From: CAVTHW01 sp963734625
Lineage (GTDB): Bacteria > Acidobacteriota > Terriglobia > Bryobacterales > Bryobacteraceae
Reading direction: 5' to 3'
Length of the DNA: 64,000 nucleotides
NCBI GenBank assembly: GCA_963734625.1
Contig: CAVTHW010000020.1
Location: 186,001-250,000 of the forward strand
The translations under genes and the position numbers were made by a program. The notes under the pieces are model-generated. The model was not told the DNA's origin. It did not search any database and was given only the letters and a program-made list of their open reading frames with translations. Position 1 is the first letter of the stretch, and the number at the start of each line of letters is the position of its first letter. Positions 23,151 to 31,669 of this stretch are shown here, in pieces.

Positions 23151-24374
23151 CTACAACTTCTCGAGGTTGAGTTTGGGGTCCCAGGTTTCTCTGGACTTGA
23201 GGAGCTGGTCCCAGGTGACCGGCTTGCCGGTGTAGGCGGCGGTGCGGCCCAGGATGCAGGTCAGGGTCGTATCGACCGCGTCGACGGCCTGGTTGTGGAA
23301 CTGGCCGCTGGTAATGCTTTCGATGAACGCTTTCTGCTTCTCGCCGACGGCGGAGTCGATGTTGCTGTTGGCGGCGGGGGCCCAGGTCCAGGCTTCCTCG
23401 CCCTCGATCCTCACCGGCCCGCTGTAAGGAGTCTGGCACTTGCCGCGCGTGCCGAAAAAGCGCTCCATAACATCGGAGCCGACCTTGTTGCCGAACTGCG
23501 TCGAGCTGAAATTGACGTGCACGCCGCCGGGGTAATCGTAAGTGAGCGAGAAGTGCGACCAGGCGTCCCCCTGATCGCTGCGGCCCTTGCGCCCGCCCGA
23601 GCCGGCGGCCCTCACCGGATGGGATTTCAGGATCCAGTTGCAGATGTCGATAGCGTGGATGTTCTGCTCTACCAGGATGTCGCCGGACAGGACGCGGTCG
23701 TGCACCCACTGGCGCAAACGCCGCTCGGCGGGGGATGCGTCCGGCATCTGGCGCACATTGAGGTAACCGGTGTAGTAATGCGCTTCCCCACAGGCGATCT
23801 CGCCGAGCGCGCCGCCGTGGACCCGCTTCACCAGCTCGACAAACGGCGGAGCCATGCGAAGCTGGAAGCCGACATCGAGACTGAGCTTGCCTTCGGCCTT
23901 CTTGCCGGCGGCCAGCACGCGCTTGCAGCCCGGCACATCGACCGCTACGGGCTTCTCGACGTAGACGTGCTTACCGGCCGCCACCACCGCCTCCAGGTGC
24001 TCGGGGTGGAAATAGGGCGGCGAAGTGATGACCACCAGGTCGACCGACTTGGAGTTGGCGATCTCCTGGAAGGCCTTCGGTCCTAGAAACACCTGAGACT
24101 CGGCGACTGCCGGTCCGGTCTTGCTGAAACGGGCGACCGCGGCGTCGAGCTGGTCCTTAAAGATGTCGGCCAGAGCGACCACGCGGGTGGTGGTGTTGGT
24201 GACGAAGCTGGAAGTGACTGCGCTTCCCCGCCCGCCGCAACCCAGCAGCCCGACGGCGACGGCGGAATTGGCTTGCGTGCCACGCACGGCTTGCGGCTTC
24301 ACAATCAGCAAGCCCGCGCCCGCCGCGGAGAGGAAACCGCGCCGGTTGAGATCGACGCCACGGTCTTCGTCCAT
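23151..24374 (-). CDS. Tat-exported Gfo/Idh/MocA-family oxidoreductase
   Basis: The 407-residue protein has a twin-arginine signal (DLNRRGFLSAAGAGLLIV). A Rossmann NAD(P)-binding domain follows (VGLLGCGGRGSAVTSSF), with the family motif HVYVEKPVAVDVPGCKRVL around residues 145-165. The C-terminal domain contains the substrate-side DILVEQNIHAIDICNW. Such Tat-exported members probably use tightly bound cofactor on extracytoplasmic sugars, although the substrate is unknown. AGGAGG precedes ATG 24374. It lies 11 bases after an isomerase-like gene of the same export type, so the two probably act in one sugar pathway. Confidence 0.88.
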   Translation of the reverse strand: MDEDRGVDLNRRGFLSAAGAGLLIVKPQAVRGTQANSAVAVGLLGCGGRGSAVTSSFVTNTTTRVVALADIFKDQLDAAVARFSKTGPAVAESQVFLGPKAFQEIANSKSVDLVVITSPPYFHPEHLEAVVAAGKHVYVEKPVAVDVPGCKRVLAAGKKAEGKLSLDVGFQLRMAPPFVELVKRVHGGALGEIACGEAHYYTGYLNVRQMPDASPAERRLRQWVHDRVLSGDILVEQNIHAIDICNWILKSHPVRAAGSGGRKGRSDQGDAWSHFSLTYDYPGGVHVNFSSTQFGNKVGSDVMERFFGTRGKCQTPYSGPVRIEGEEAWTWAPAANSNIDSAVGEKQKAFIESITSGQFHNQAVDAVDTTLTCILGRTAAYTGKPVTWDQLLKSRETWDPKLNLEKL

Positions 24375-24385
24375 GAATGTCCTCC

Positions 24386-25243
24386 TTATGCTCCCGAGAG
24401 GATCAGGTCGACGCGGCGGCCGACCTCGGTCAAGTAGGCTTCGTCGCCGCCGGAAAGCTCGCAGGTGGCGAAGCCAGAGTAGCCGATGTCCACCAGCGCC
24501 TGGTATACCGCGGGCCAGTTGATATCGCCCTCGCGCAGGGCCACAAAAGAAGTCACGCTCTTACGGTAGCTGAAGTCCTTCAGGTGCAGCTTCACGATGC
24601 GCCGGTTGAGGACGCGAATCCAATCCTGCGGAAAGCCGTAAAGCACGATGTTGCCGACATCGAAGTAGGCCCGCACCCAGGGGCTGTTGAAACTGTCCAC
24701 GTAAGCGGCGAACTCGATCGGGCTGAGCAGGAACTTGTTCCAAACGTTCTCGATGGCGATGATCACCTTGAGCTGCCCGGCAAGGGGGAGCAGCGTGGCG
24801 ATGTTCTTACGGGAGCGCTCGTAGGCCTCCCGGTAGCCGGTCCCGGCGTTGACCACGGCGGGCACGAGCAGCACCGTGTCGGCGCCCCAGAAGCTGGCGT
24901 TTCGCAGGCTGGTCTCCAAGCCCTTGAGGCTGGTGGCAACCACCGCGGGGTCGTCCGAAGACAGCGGGAACTTCCAGTGCGCCTCATTCATCACGGAATG
25001 AATTCGGATGCCGGCGGATTCGGCGGCCTGCTTAATCTCGTCCGCCGTGCTCTGCTCGGGGGTGGTGGCGCATTCGACTCCATCGAAGCCGGCATCGCGC
25101 GCGATCTTAAAGCGCTCGGCATAGCTTAGCTTGCCCGGCAGCATGCCGATGTACAGCGCTTTCTTGATAGGCAGGCGGGCCAGCGCCGTGGAAGCACTGG
25201 CCCCCCACGCCGTCGAGAGAGAAAGAAACGCGCGACGATTCAC
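24386..25243 (-). CDS. Exported sugar phosphate isomerase/epimerase-like TIM-barrel protein
   Basis: A 285-residue protein from GTG 25243, with an N-terminal export signal (NRRAFLSLSTAWGASASTALA). The barrel has the metal-ligand strands expected of the xylose isomerase-like family: IAIENVWN (Glu), VRAYFDVGN (Asp), LHLKDF (His) and FATCELSGGD (Glu). It lies between the YVTN propeller gene (8-base gap) and the oxidoreductase gene (11-base gap). This is an apparent operon for handling a sugar or cyclitol outside the cytoplasm; the substrate is unknown. Confidence 0.83.
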   Translation of the reverse strand: MNRRAFLSLSTAWGASASTALARLPIKKALYIGMLPGKLSYAERFKIARDAGFDGVECATTPEQSTADEIKQAAESAGIRIHSVMNEAHWKFPLSSDDPAVVATSLKGLETSLRNASFWGADTVLLVPAVVNAGTGYREAYERSRKNIATLLPLAGQLKVIIAIENVWNKFLLSPIEFAAYVDSFNSPWVRAYFDVGNIVLYGFPQDWIRVLNRRIVKLHLKDFSYRKSVTSFVALREGDINWPAVYQALVDIGYSGFATCELSGGDEAYLTEVGRRVDLILSGA

Positions 25244-25251
25244 AGAAACCG

Positions 25252-26244
25252 TTACTGCGACAACACGAGCACCATGAAGCTGCCCGGGGTCATCGGCGCG
25301 CGGCCGCCGCCGGACGCCGCGCCATACTCGGCAGCCGACAGGTAGACCTTGTGCGTGGCTGGATCGACGGTCATGGTTCGCGAGCCACGCTGGGTCGGCA
25401 CATTCTCCTGCACTTCGTATTTACCTCCGGTTTCGCGCACCACGGTGAGAGTCCCGTCGCCGCCATTAGAGCTGAAAGCGAGGCCGAGGCCCGGATCGAA
25501 TCCGGCGCCGTCAGAGCCCGCGCCGATGGTAGGTGTCGCGATCACCTTGCCGGTATCGGGGTCGCTCACCACCATGACCTTGTTGCCGCAGACGGAGAAA
25601 AGCCGCCGATTCGCCGTATCGATTGCCAGCCCGCTAGGGCCGTCGCAAGGCGCCAGGGAATAGCGTTTGGTGACCTTGAGCGCACGGGTGTCTATCTCGG
25701 CGATCTCGCTGGTATCCTCGATATTCACGTAGATCCTGCCCTTCCCGTCGGCCACCGAGAATTCCGGCTTGCCGCCCATCGGGATGGTGCCAAGTACCGT
25801 GCCGGCCTTCGCATCAATGGCCGTGGAGTCGTTCGAGCGGCCGTTGAAGGTGAACACCCGGCCGGAGACGGAGTCGTAGCGAATGGAATCCGGATTCTGG
25901 CCGGTGGCCACCTGACCGATCATCTTTAGCGTCTTCAAGTCGAAGATGGTGACGTTGTTGGAACCGCCATTGCTGGTGTATCCGCGGCCCAACTCCGGAG
26001 CCACGGCGATGCCGTGAACGCCTCTGGTATCGGGGATATCGCCGACGACCTTGTTCGCCTCGGTATCGATGACGACCACATGCGTCGAGTGAGAAACATA
26101 TAGCCGGTGAGCCGCGCTATCCACCGTGAGGTAGTCCCAGCCGCCCTCGCCGCCGGCTTTGATTCGATCGGTAACGTGGAACCCGCTGGAAGCCCCGACG
26201 GCAATTGCAGCCGTGAGGAAAAGAAAGCGAACGGAATTAGTCAT
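25252..26244 (-). CDS. Exported YncE/YVTN-type beta-propeller protein
   Basis: A 330-residue protein with a signal peptide (VRFLFLTAAIAVGASSG) and repeated YVTN-type blades: RLYVSHSTHVVVIDTEANKVVGDI, TSNGGSNNVTIFDLKTLKMIG, and RVFTFNGRSNDSTAIDAK. Such propellers are periplasmic and their ligands are mostly unknown. The gene heads a run of three on the minus strand with the isomerase and oxidoreductase genes. Confidence 0.87.
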   Translation of the reverse strand: MTNSVRFLFLTAAIAVGASSGFHVTDRIKAGGEGGWDYLTVDSAAHRLYVSHSTHVVVIDTEANKVVGDIPDTRGVHGIAVAPELGRGYTSNGGSNNVTIFDLKTLKMIGQVATGQNPDSIRYDSVSGRVFTFNGRSNDSTAIDAKAGTVLGTIPMGGKPEFSVADGKGRIYVNIEDTSEIAEIDTRALKVTKRYSLAPCDGPSGLAIDTANRRLFSVCGNKVMVVSDPDTGKVIATPTIGAGSDGAGFDPGLGLAFSSNGGDGTLTVVRETGGKYEVQENVPTQRGSRTMTVDPATHKVYLSAAEYGAASGGGRAPMTPGSFMVLVLSQ

Positions 26245-26337
26245 TCTGCCATCCTCTCTTGGACGCCGGTTCCCCGGCGCGGATCCCCGTTCGCGATGAT
26301 CGAATCATAGCATGTGGGGGCCGGATCTGCCTCCGCC

Positions 26338-27622
26338 TTACTGCTTCTGCGTCTTCTTCCGCCGCTGGTAGCCGCGGGCGAGTTCGATGTAGACGCCCAG
26401 GTCGCGGTCGAGGTCGGACTGGGTACCGTCGAAGTAGAAGTTGCGGATGGGAATGCCGCCCAAATCGCGGCTCACGCGCGGGTAGATGGCTTCGCTGACG
26501 ATGCCGTTCATGCAGGTGAAGGGGCTGATATCGATGATTCCGTCCACGCCCTTCTTCGCCAGGTAGACGGCCTTGCCGACGTTCAGCACCATCTCGCCGA
26601 GGGCGCCGTCCCGCGGCAGGTAGGGTTTGGCGTACTCCAGCACTTCGTAGATGTCGGGCTCTTCGAGGCCGGCGAACTCCTCGCGGAAAGGTTCGAGCAA
26701 CACCGCGCTCGTCCCGGTGCTGCACCCGCTCCCGGATCCAGGCGCCAAGACTCTCCGTGGAAATCTGGCGACCGCGCAACTTCAGCTTCCGGAAATGCTC
26801 GGAGTTGGTGTACCAGACCCATTCGGTGAGGTCGCTGATCCAGGCCTCGCCGCCATACTCCTCCAGGCGCCGCACCAGGTCATCGTTGGAAAAAGTATTC
26901 AGGCGGCAGAAGATCTCACCGACAACGCCGATGACCGGGATGGACGGGTCCCGGTGAATGGGCACGGTGTGAAAACGATCGCGGCAGCGCACCAGACTGT
27001 CGCGGACGGCGCGAAGCTGCACGGGCGGCGCGGTCGGGGACTTCTCGATGGCCGAGCAGAGGTCGTCCAGACATTCTTCGTAAATCGCGTCGATGTCGCC
27101 CTTGTGGGCTTCATGCGGCCGGTAATGCAGCAGCATCTTCTGCAGGATGTCGGCGGCGAGCAGCCCGCGCCAGGCCGTGCGCACGAAAGGTCCGGCCAAT
27201 TCTCCCAGCCCGCCATAGGCGTTGTCGCTGGTCGGCGAGAGGATCTCGGTCTGGTCGTAGCCGTTGGCCGTCAGAATCTGCTTCAGATAGGGGGCGTACT
27301 GCCCGAAGCGGCAGGGCCCGTCGGCGGTCGGCATGAACAACATCACCTTGGACGGGTCAACGTCAGGCCGCTCCAGCAGCTTCATGAAGTCACCGACCGT
27401 GACCTTGGCCGGGTAGCACTCGTCGCCCGAGGTGTAGCGCGCGCCCAGCTCGCGGGTGTGATCGTCCGACGGCGGAACGATGTCGGCGTCCACTCCCAAA
27501 GCACGGAAGACAGCGGCAAAGGCCCTGCCGCTGCCGTACGCCATGGGGGGAATGTAGGCTTTCTTGCCCTTTAGTGGACGCTCGCCGCGGTTGTCCGGGC
27601 TTCCTGCCCCGATTGATAACAT
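26338..27622 (-). CDS. Acyl-CoA dehydratase activase-associated protein (DUF2229-like), frameshifted near 26715
   Basis: The protein begins with KGKKAYIPPMAYGSGRAFAAVFRALG and PPSDDHTRELGARYTSGDECYPAKVTVGDF. This is the CoA-activase C-terminal-type domain with a conserved Cys in GDECYP and another in GPCRFGQY. Near 26715 the frame changes; removing one C restores AVLLEPFREEFAGLEEPDIYEVLEYAKPYLP and a conserved end with DISPFTCMNGIVSEAI. It overlaps the 3' end of the large activase gene by 52 bases. Together they resemble the split or fused activase-like systems related to 2-hydroxyacyl-CoA dehydratases, whose substrates are unknown. Confidence 0.8.
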
Positions 27623-30600
27623 CGCAGAATCCCTTTACTGTCGAGGTAGGCTTCGCAACGCGTCATGTAGCCCGCATCGTTGCCGTGCCCGTCGAATTGC
27701 AGCACCAACAGCGGCGCTCCCGCCGCTTCGCGGGTGAAGTGCTTGATATAGGAGTCGGGGCCGCACTTGAAGTTCGAGATGTAGATCAGGTGCAGGTTGG
27801 GGCGGGTTATGATCATGCGCGACGCCGCCAGGATCTTCTGGCCGCTGGTCCAGTACATGTTCGGATGCAAGTCCGCGATGTGCTCGCGGCCGGTCACCAG
27901 GAAGTCGATCGGAATCACGTTGGCCCCGTAACGGTGGCGCAGCTTGCGGGGGATGTCGCAGTTCACGTTGCGGTCGTAAATGTTGTAGGTGCGGCCCACC
28001 AGGACCAGGCCCGGCTCTCCGGTCTCGTCCAGTTTCGCCATCGCCGCCCGGCCCGCCTGGAGCAGGCGTTCCTGAAACTCCCGTTGCACTGTGTAGGCCG
28101 CATCCGCAGCCCGGTCGCTGGCCTTCCGCGACACTCCCAACTTGCGCACGGATTCGGCGAGGCCCTTCTTGACGGCCTCTCGACCCAACTGGAAATGCAG
28201 GGTCGGGATCAGGAACTTGTGCGCATGCTCATCCAGCTTCGGCGCCGACCGCAAGACGTACGGCAGGGTCTGGCTCCACGGACAGAAGTGGGCGATACAG
28301 GTGGACTCTTCATCCGACTCCGCATTGAGCATGTTGGGCAGCAGCACATAGTCGACGCCCTGATTCAGCAACCAGAGAGCGTGCCCATGGGCCACCTGAA
28401 CCGGGTAGCAGGGCTGCGCCAGCGCCAATTCCACGCCATCCGAGGCTATCTTGTGGTCGGTCGGCGGCGAGAGCACGATCTCGATGCCGAGCTCGGTAAA
28501 GTACCTGTGCCAGAACGGATAGCGGTCATAGGTAAACATCGCCCGCGGGATGCCGACGCTCAGCCGGGCGCCGGCGCTCTTCGACGCCGTCTTCGCGGTC
28601 AGCTCCTCGATGATCGACTCGCGATAAGCGAACAGGTCGTCGATCACCGGTTTGCGGCCGGTGGCCGATGGCTTGCGGAACTTGTCCGAACACTTGTCGC
28701 CCCAGTAGCTCTTCTGGCCTTCGATGGTGAACTCTTTGATGTCGCAATAATTGGAGCAGGCCTTGCACACGAAGTCGCGGCTGGACATGGAGAGGCGGGA
28801 CAGATCGTAGCCGCGGAAATGGCTGGCGGCGCGAGTCGCCTTGCGCCACTGGCGGGCGATCAGGGCCATGCCGATGGCGCCCATGACGCCGTTATATGGG
28901 GGCACCGTTATCTTCTTGCCGAGCAGGCCGGCGAAAGCCGCCGCCACAGAATCGTTATAGGCCGTGCCGCCCTGGAAGTAGATCACGTCGCCGATCCGCC
29001 TTCCCCGCACGACGCGATTCAGGTAGTTGAGCGCAATGGAATACGCCAGACCCGCGACCAGGTTGGGGATCGACTCGGCCTTGTGCATCCAGCCGGTCAC
29101 ATCGTGTTCCATAAACACGGTGCAGCGCTCTCCGAGGCGCGTGGGGTTGGTCGAGGACAAGGCCAGTTGCGCGAATTCGCCCTTGATGCTGATTCCAAGC
29201 TTCTCGGCCTGCTCCTCCAGGAACGAGCCGGTGCCCGCCGCGCAGGCTTCGTTCATGGCGAAGTCCACGACCACGCCGTTCTCTATGGAGATAAACTTCG
29301 AATCCTGGCCGCCGATTTCGAAGATCGTGTCCACCGGGGCGGCGCCCTGAGACGTGCTAACGTGCAGCGCGCCGGTCTTGTGGGCCGTGATCTCGTCGTT
29401 GACGACGTCGGCTCCAACCAGTTCCGCAATCAGTTCACGTCCCGAGCCGGTGGCGCCCACGCCCTGGATGGCGAGGCGCTTGCCCCACTCCCGCTGGATT
29501 TCGCTCAAGCCCTGCTGCACAGCTTCTATCGGACGTCCGGCCGTGCGAAGGTAGACGTCATGGATCACCGTACCCCACTCGTCCATTGCGACGACATTGG
29601 TTGAGACCGACCCTATGTCGATGCCCAGGAAGGCCGGAATAGGCTCATCGCCCGGCGGCGGAGCGTACGCGCGGACGCTATCGCGCAGCAGGACCACGTT
29701 CTCCATCGAAAGGGGCGTCGTATCTTGCACGCGGACATCCGACTCGTGCTGATCCAAGCGGTGGATGTCGCGGAAGGTTCGCTTACGGCGCTCTTCGGTC
29801 TCGAGCATGGCCGTCCCCACGGCGCCACACCAGGCGAACAAATCCGGCACGAGCAACTCGTCTTCCTTCAGCCCGAAAGCCTCGCGCAGCGCGGCGGTCA
29901 CACCCTGGTTCTGGGAGACCGCTCCTATCAGAGCGACCGGGGCCGCGACCTTTCTGCCCCTGACGATACTGCTCTTAAAATTGCGCGCCACCGCGTCGCA
30001 CAAGCCCCGCAGAATCTCGGGGGGCCCGTAGCCCTTCTGCTGGGCGTGGATCATGTCGGACTTGGCGAAGACCGAGCAGCGGCCCGCGATCCGGGCGGCG
30101 CAGGACGCCCCGGCAACTATCGAGCCGATCTCCTCGGTCGAGTAGTTCATTCGCAGCGCCTGCTGATCCAGAAACGAACCAGTTCCGGCGGCGCACTCGC
30201 CGCTCCGGTCGTAGTCCACGATGCCGGTATGAGCACCGTCCTCCCGCGGCTCAAGGCGGATGTATTTCGAACTCTCGCCACCGATTTCGAAGACCGTCCG
30301 GACTTGCGGATAGAACGTCCCGATCATCCGGGCGATCGCCTTGAACTCGTTCTCGAAGTAGATGCCGAGAATCCTGGCAATGGTCCGGCTCCCCGAGCCC
30401 GTCACCCGGATGCCCTCGATCCGCTTCTCGGGCACGGCTTCGTAGAACTCCCGCAGCAGGTCGAATGTGGACTGAATCGGACTGCCCGCAATCCGCCGGT
30501 AATCGGAGATGACCAGCGGGAGGCGGCGGCCGCCAGGCGCGTCCCAGTCCAAGAGCCTGAAGGAGGTCTTACCGGCGCAGAGGCTCTCGAGCAGCGGCCG

Positions 30601-30672
30601 GTCCTCGGGCTGACCTAGAGCGGCCAGCTTCAGACTGATGGCGCCGATGTCGAGGCCGATGTTAACGCCCAT
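27571..30672 (-). CDS. Large BadF/BadG/BcrA/BcrD-type CoA-dehydratase activase-like protein
   Basis: About 1033 residues from ATG 30672. It has two ASKHA ATPase domains in tandem: GLDIGAISLKLAAL with CAAGTGSFLDQQA, and LGIDIGSVSTNVVAMD with CAAGTGSFLEEQAEKLG. The Cys in CAAGTG is the residue that holds the [4Fe-4S] cluster in dehydratase activases. A Cys-rich linker follows (FVCKACSNYCDI...YWGDKCSDKF). The C-terminal DUF2229-type domain starts around LSVGIPRAMFTYDRYPFWHRYFTELG. Family members use ATP to drive low-potential electron transfer. No dehydratase subunit pair is nearby, so the partner and substrate are unknown. The protein downstream repeats the C-terminal domain type. Confidence 0.88.
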   Translation of the reverse strand: MGVNIGLDIGAISLKLAALGQPEDRPLLESLCAGKTSFRLLDWDAPGGRRLPLVISDYRRIAGSPIQSTFDLLREFYEAVPEKRIEGIRVTGSGSRTIARILGIYFENEFKAIARMIGTFYPQVRTVFEIGGESSKYIRLEPREDGAHTGIVDYDRSGECAAGTGSFLDQQALRMNYSTEEIGSIVAGASCAARIAGRCSVFAKSDMIHAQQKGYGPPEILRGLCDAVARNFKSSIVRGRKVAAPVALIGAVSQNQGVTAALREAFGLKEDELLVPDLFAWCGAVGTAMLETEERRKRTFRDIHRLDQHESDVRVQDTTPLSMENVVLLRDSVRAYAPPPGDEPIPAFLGIDIGSVSTNVVAMDEWGTVIHDVYLRTAGRPIEAVQQGLSEIQREWGKRLAIQGVGATGSGRELIAELVGADVVNDEITAHKTGALHVSTSQGAAPVDTIFEIGGQDSKFISIENGVVVDFAMNEACAAGTGSFLEEQAEKLGISIKGEFAQLALSSTNPTRLGERCTVFMEHDVTGWMHKAESIPNLVAGLAYSIALNYLNRVVRGRRIGDVIYFQGGTAYNDSVAAAFAGLLGKKITVPPYNGVMGAIGMALIARQWRKATRAASHFRGYDLSRLSMSSRDFVCKACSNYCDIKEFTIEGQKSYWGDKCSDKFRKPSATGRKPVIDDLFAYRESIIEELTAKTASKSAGARLSVGIPRAMFTYDRYPFWHRYFTELGIEIVLSPPTDHKIASDGVELALAQPCYPVQVAHGHALWLLNQGVDYVLLPNMLNAESDEESTCIAHFCPWSQTLPYVLRSAPKLDEHAHKFLIPTLHFQLGREAVKKGLAESVRKLGVSRKASDRAADAAYTVQREFQERLLQAGRAAMAKLDETGEPGLVLVGRTYNIYDRNVNCDIPRKLRHRYGANVIPIDFLVTGREHIADLHPNMYWTSGQKILAASRMIITRPNLHLIYISNFKCGPDSYIKHFTREAAGAPLLVLQFDGHGNDAGYMTRCEAYLDSKGILRCYQSGQEARTTAASVH

Positions 30673-30802
30673 TCTTTCAATGATACCTGAGCTTGGCGGG
30701 CCAGGCTGCGCTGCGGCGGCGAAACGCTCGTTTTCGGCTCCGAACGCCGCTGTTTCGAGACTGAATGGGCATCTGTTACCCTGGGGTGGACGGAGACTCT
30801 CC

Positions 30803-31240
30803 ATGGATATGCAACCGACCTACGACGACGTAAACCTGATCTTGCGCCTGTACGACCTGCGGCGGGAGCAGAAAATGCGCGAGGCCCGGGAGTGGTTCGC
30901 CACGAATTTCAAAGCCAACAATCTGGACGAGCTTGCCGCGCTCTGTCCGCCGGGCTCCAAGGAATCGGCCTTCTTCCGCATGGTGGTCAGTTATTGGGAA
31001 ATGGTCGCTTCCTTCGTCACCGGTGGCGTGTTGAACCAGGAACTCTTCTTCCAGAGCGGCGGCGAACTGCTGTTCGTCTGGGAGAGATTTAAGGGCCTGG
31101 TCCCGCTGACCCGCGAAGCATACAAGAACCCAACCCTCTACCTGAACTTCGAGACGGTGGCGAATGCCGCCATCAAGCGCATGAACAAGCAGGCCCCGGA
31201 GGCGTACGCGGCTTACGCGGCCAGAGTCCGGGGCATTTGA
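30803..31240 (+). CDS. Conserved hypothetical protein
   Basis: A 145-residue protein from ATG 30803 (GGAG 7 bases upstream). It is mostly helical, with LRLYDLRREQKMREAREWFATNF, a central SAFFRMVVSYWEMVASFVTGG segment that is mildly hydrophobic, and a helical end. It resembles short DUF4760-like proteins, but I cannot assign it firmly. It is divergent from the activase gene and 4 bases upstream of the next small gene. Confidence 0.7.
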   Translation: MDMQPTYDDVNLILRLYDLRREQKMREAREWFATNFKANNLDELAALCPPGSKESAFFRMVVSYWEMVASFVTGGVLNQELFFQSGGELLFVWERFKGLVPLTREAYKNPTLYLNFETVANAAIKRMNKQAPEAYAAYAARVRGI

Positions 31241-31244
31241 GGCG

Positions 31245-31496
31245 ATGCGCCAGGAGCCGGAATTCTTCCAGCAGGAGGAGCTCGATCTGGTCTACATTGC
31301 GAAGAAACTGGGGGAGGCGCTGAAGCTGGAGGAGTTGCTGACCGCGGCCGGAGTGGACTACGCCGTGGAAACTGACGAGTATCTGGGCGGCGTTGTCTTC
31401 CGGAACGTGCGCGTCGGAGCTTTCTTCTACGTAGCCAAGCCCTCCTCGGAGCCGGCGCGCCAAATCCTTCTGGCCAACGGTTATCGTCCTCAGTGA
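31245..31496 (+). CDS. Small conserved hypothetical protein
   Basis: An 83-residue protein: FFQQEELDLVYIAKKLGEALKLEELLTAAGVDYAVETDEYLGG followed by a short C-terminal strand region (VRVGAFFYVAKPSSEPARQILLANGYRP). The layout (helix, then compact alpha/beta) recalls DUF2007-like modules but is not decisive. It forms a two-gene unit with the preceding gene. Confidence 0.68.
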   Translation: MRQEPEFFQQEELDLVYIAKKLGEALKLEELLTAAGVDYAVETDEYLGGVVFRNVRVGAFFYVAKPSSEPARQILLANGYRPQ

Positions 31497-31528
31497 GACC
31501 GGACGCAAAACGTTGCTTGCGCGTGTAG

Positions 31529-31546
31529 CGCAAGCTTCAGCTTGCG
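31529..31546. repeat. 18-bp dispersed palindrome (copy 2)
   Basis: cgcaagcttcagcttgcg, the exact reverse complement of 15622-15639, so it has identical arms. It lies two bases before the 22-bp inverted repeat at 31549. Confidence 0.7.
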
Positions 31547-31548
31547 TA

Positions 31549-31663
31549 AAAAGGGGACAGACGCATTTTCGATCCTATCCGCTCCCGACAAAGGGGCTGG
31601 CGGTTGTTTCCGCGCCGTGTGATGTGACGGGCGACGGCGTGGAAAATGCGTCTGTCCCCTTTT
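31549..31663. repeat. Perfect 22-bp inverted repeat, 71-base spacer
   Basis: aaaaggggacagacgcattttc (31549-31570) is repeated as an exact reverse complement at 31642-31663. The spacer has no open frame of interest. It fills most of the gap between the small hypothetical gene and the NHL-protein stop, and ends 6 bases short of that stop. It looks like a small mobile or REP-type element; a bidirectional transcription terminator is possible. Confidence 0.85.
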
Positions 31664-31669
31664 AGGCTT

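Noticed and set aside
27574..29604. Long plus-strand open frame (676 codons) opposite the activase gene
   Set aside because: High-G+C third positions create long antisense frames; it has no domain character and lies fully inside a well-recognised gene.
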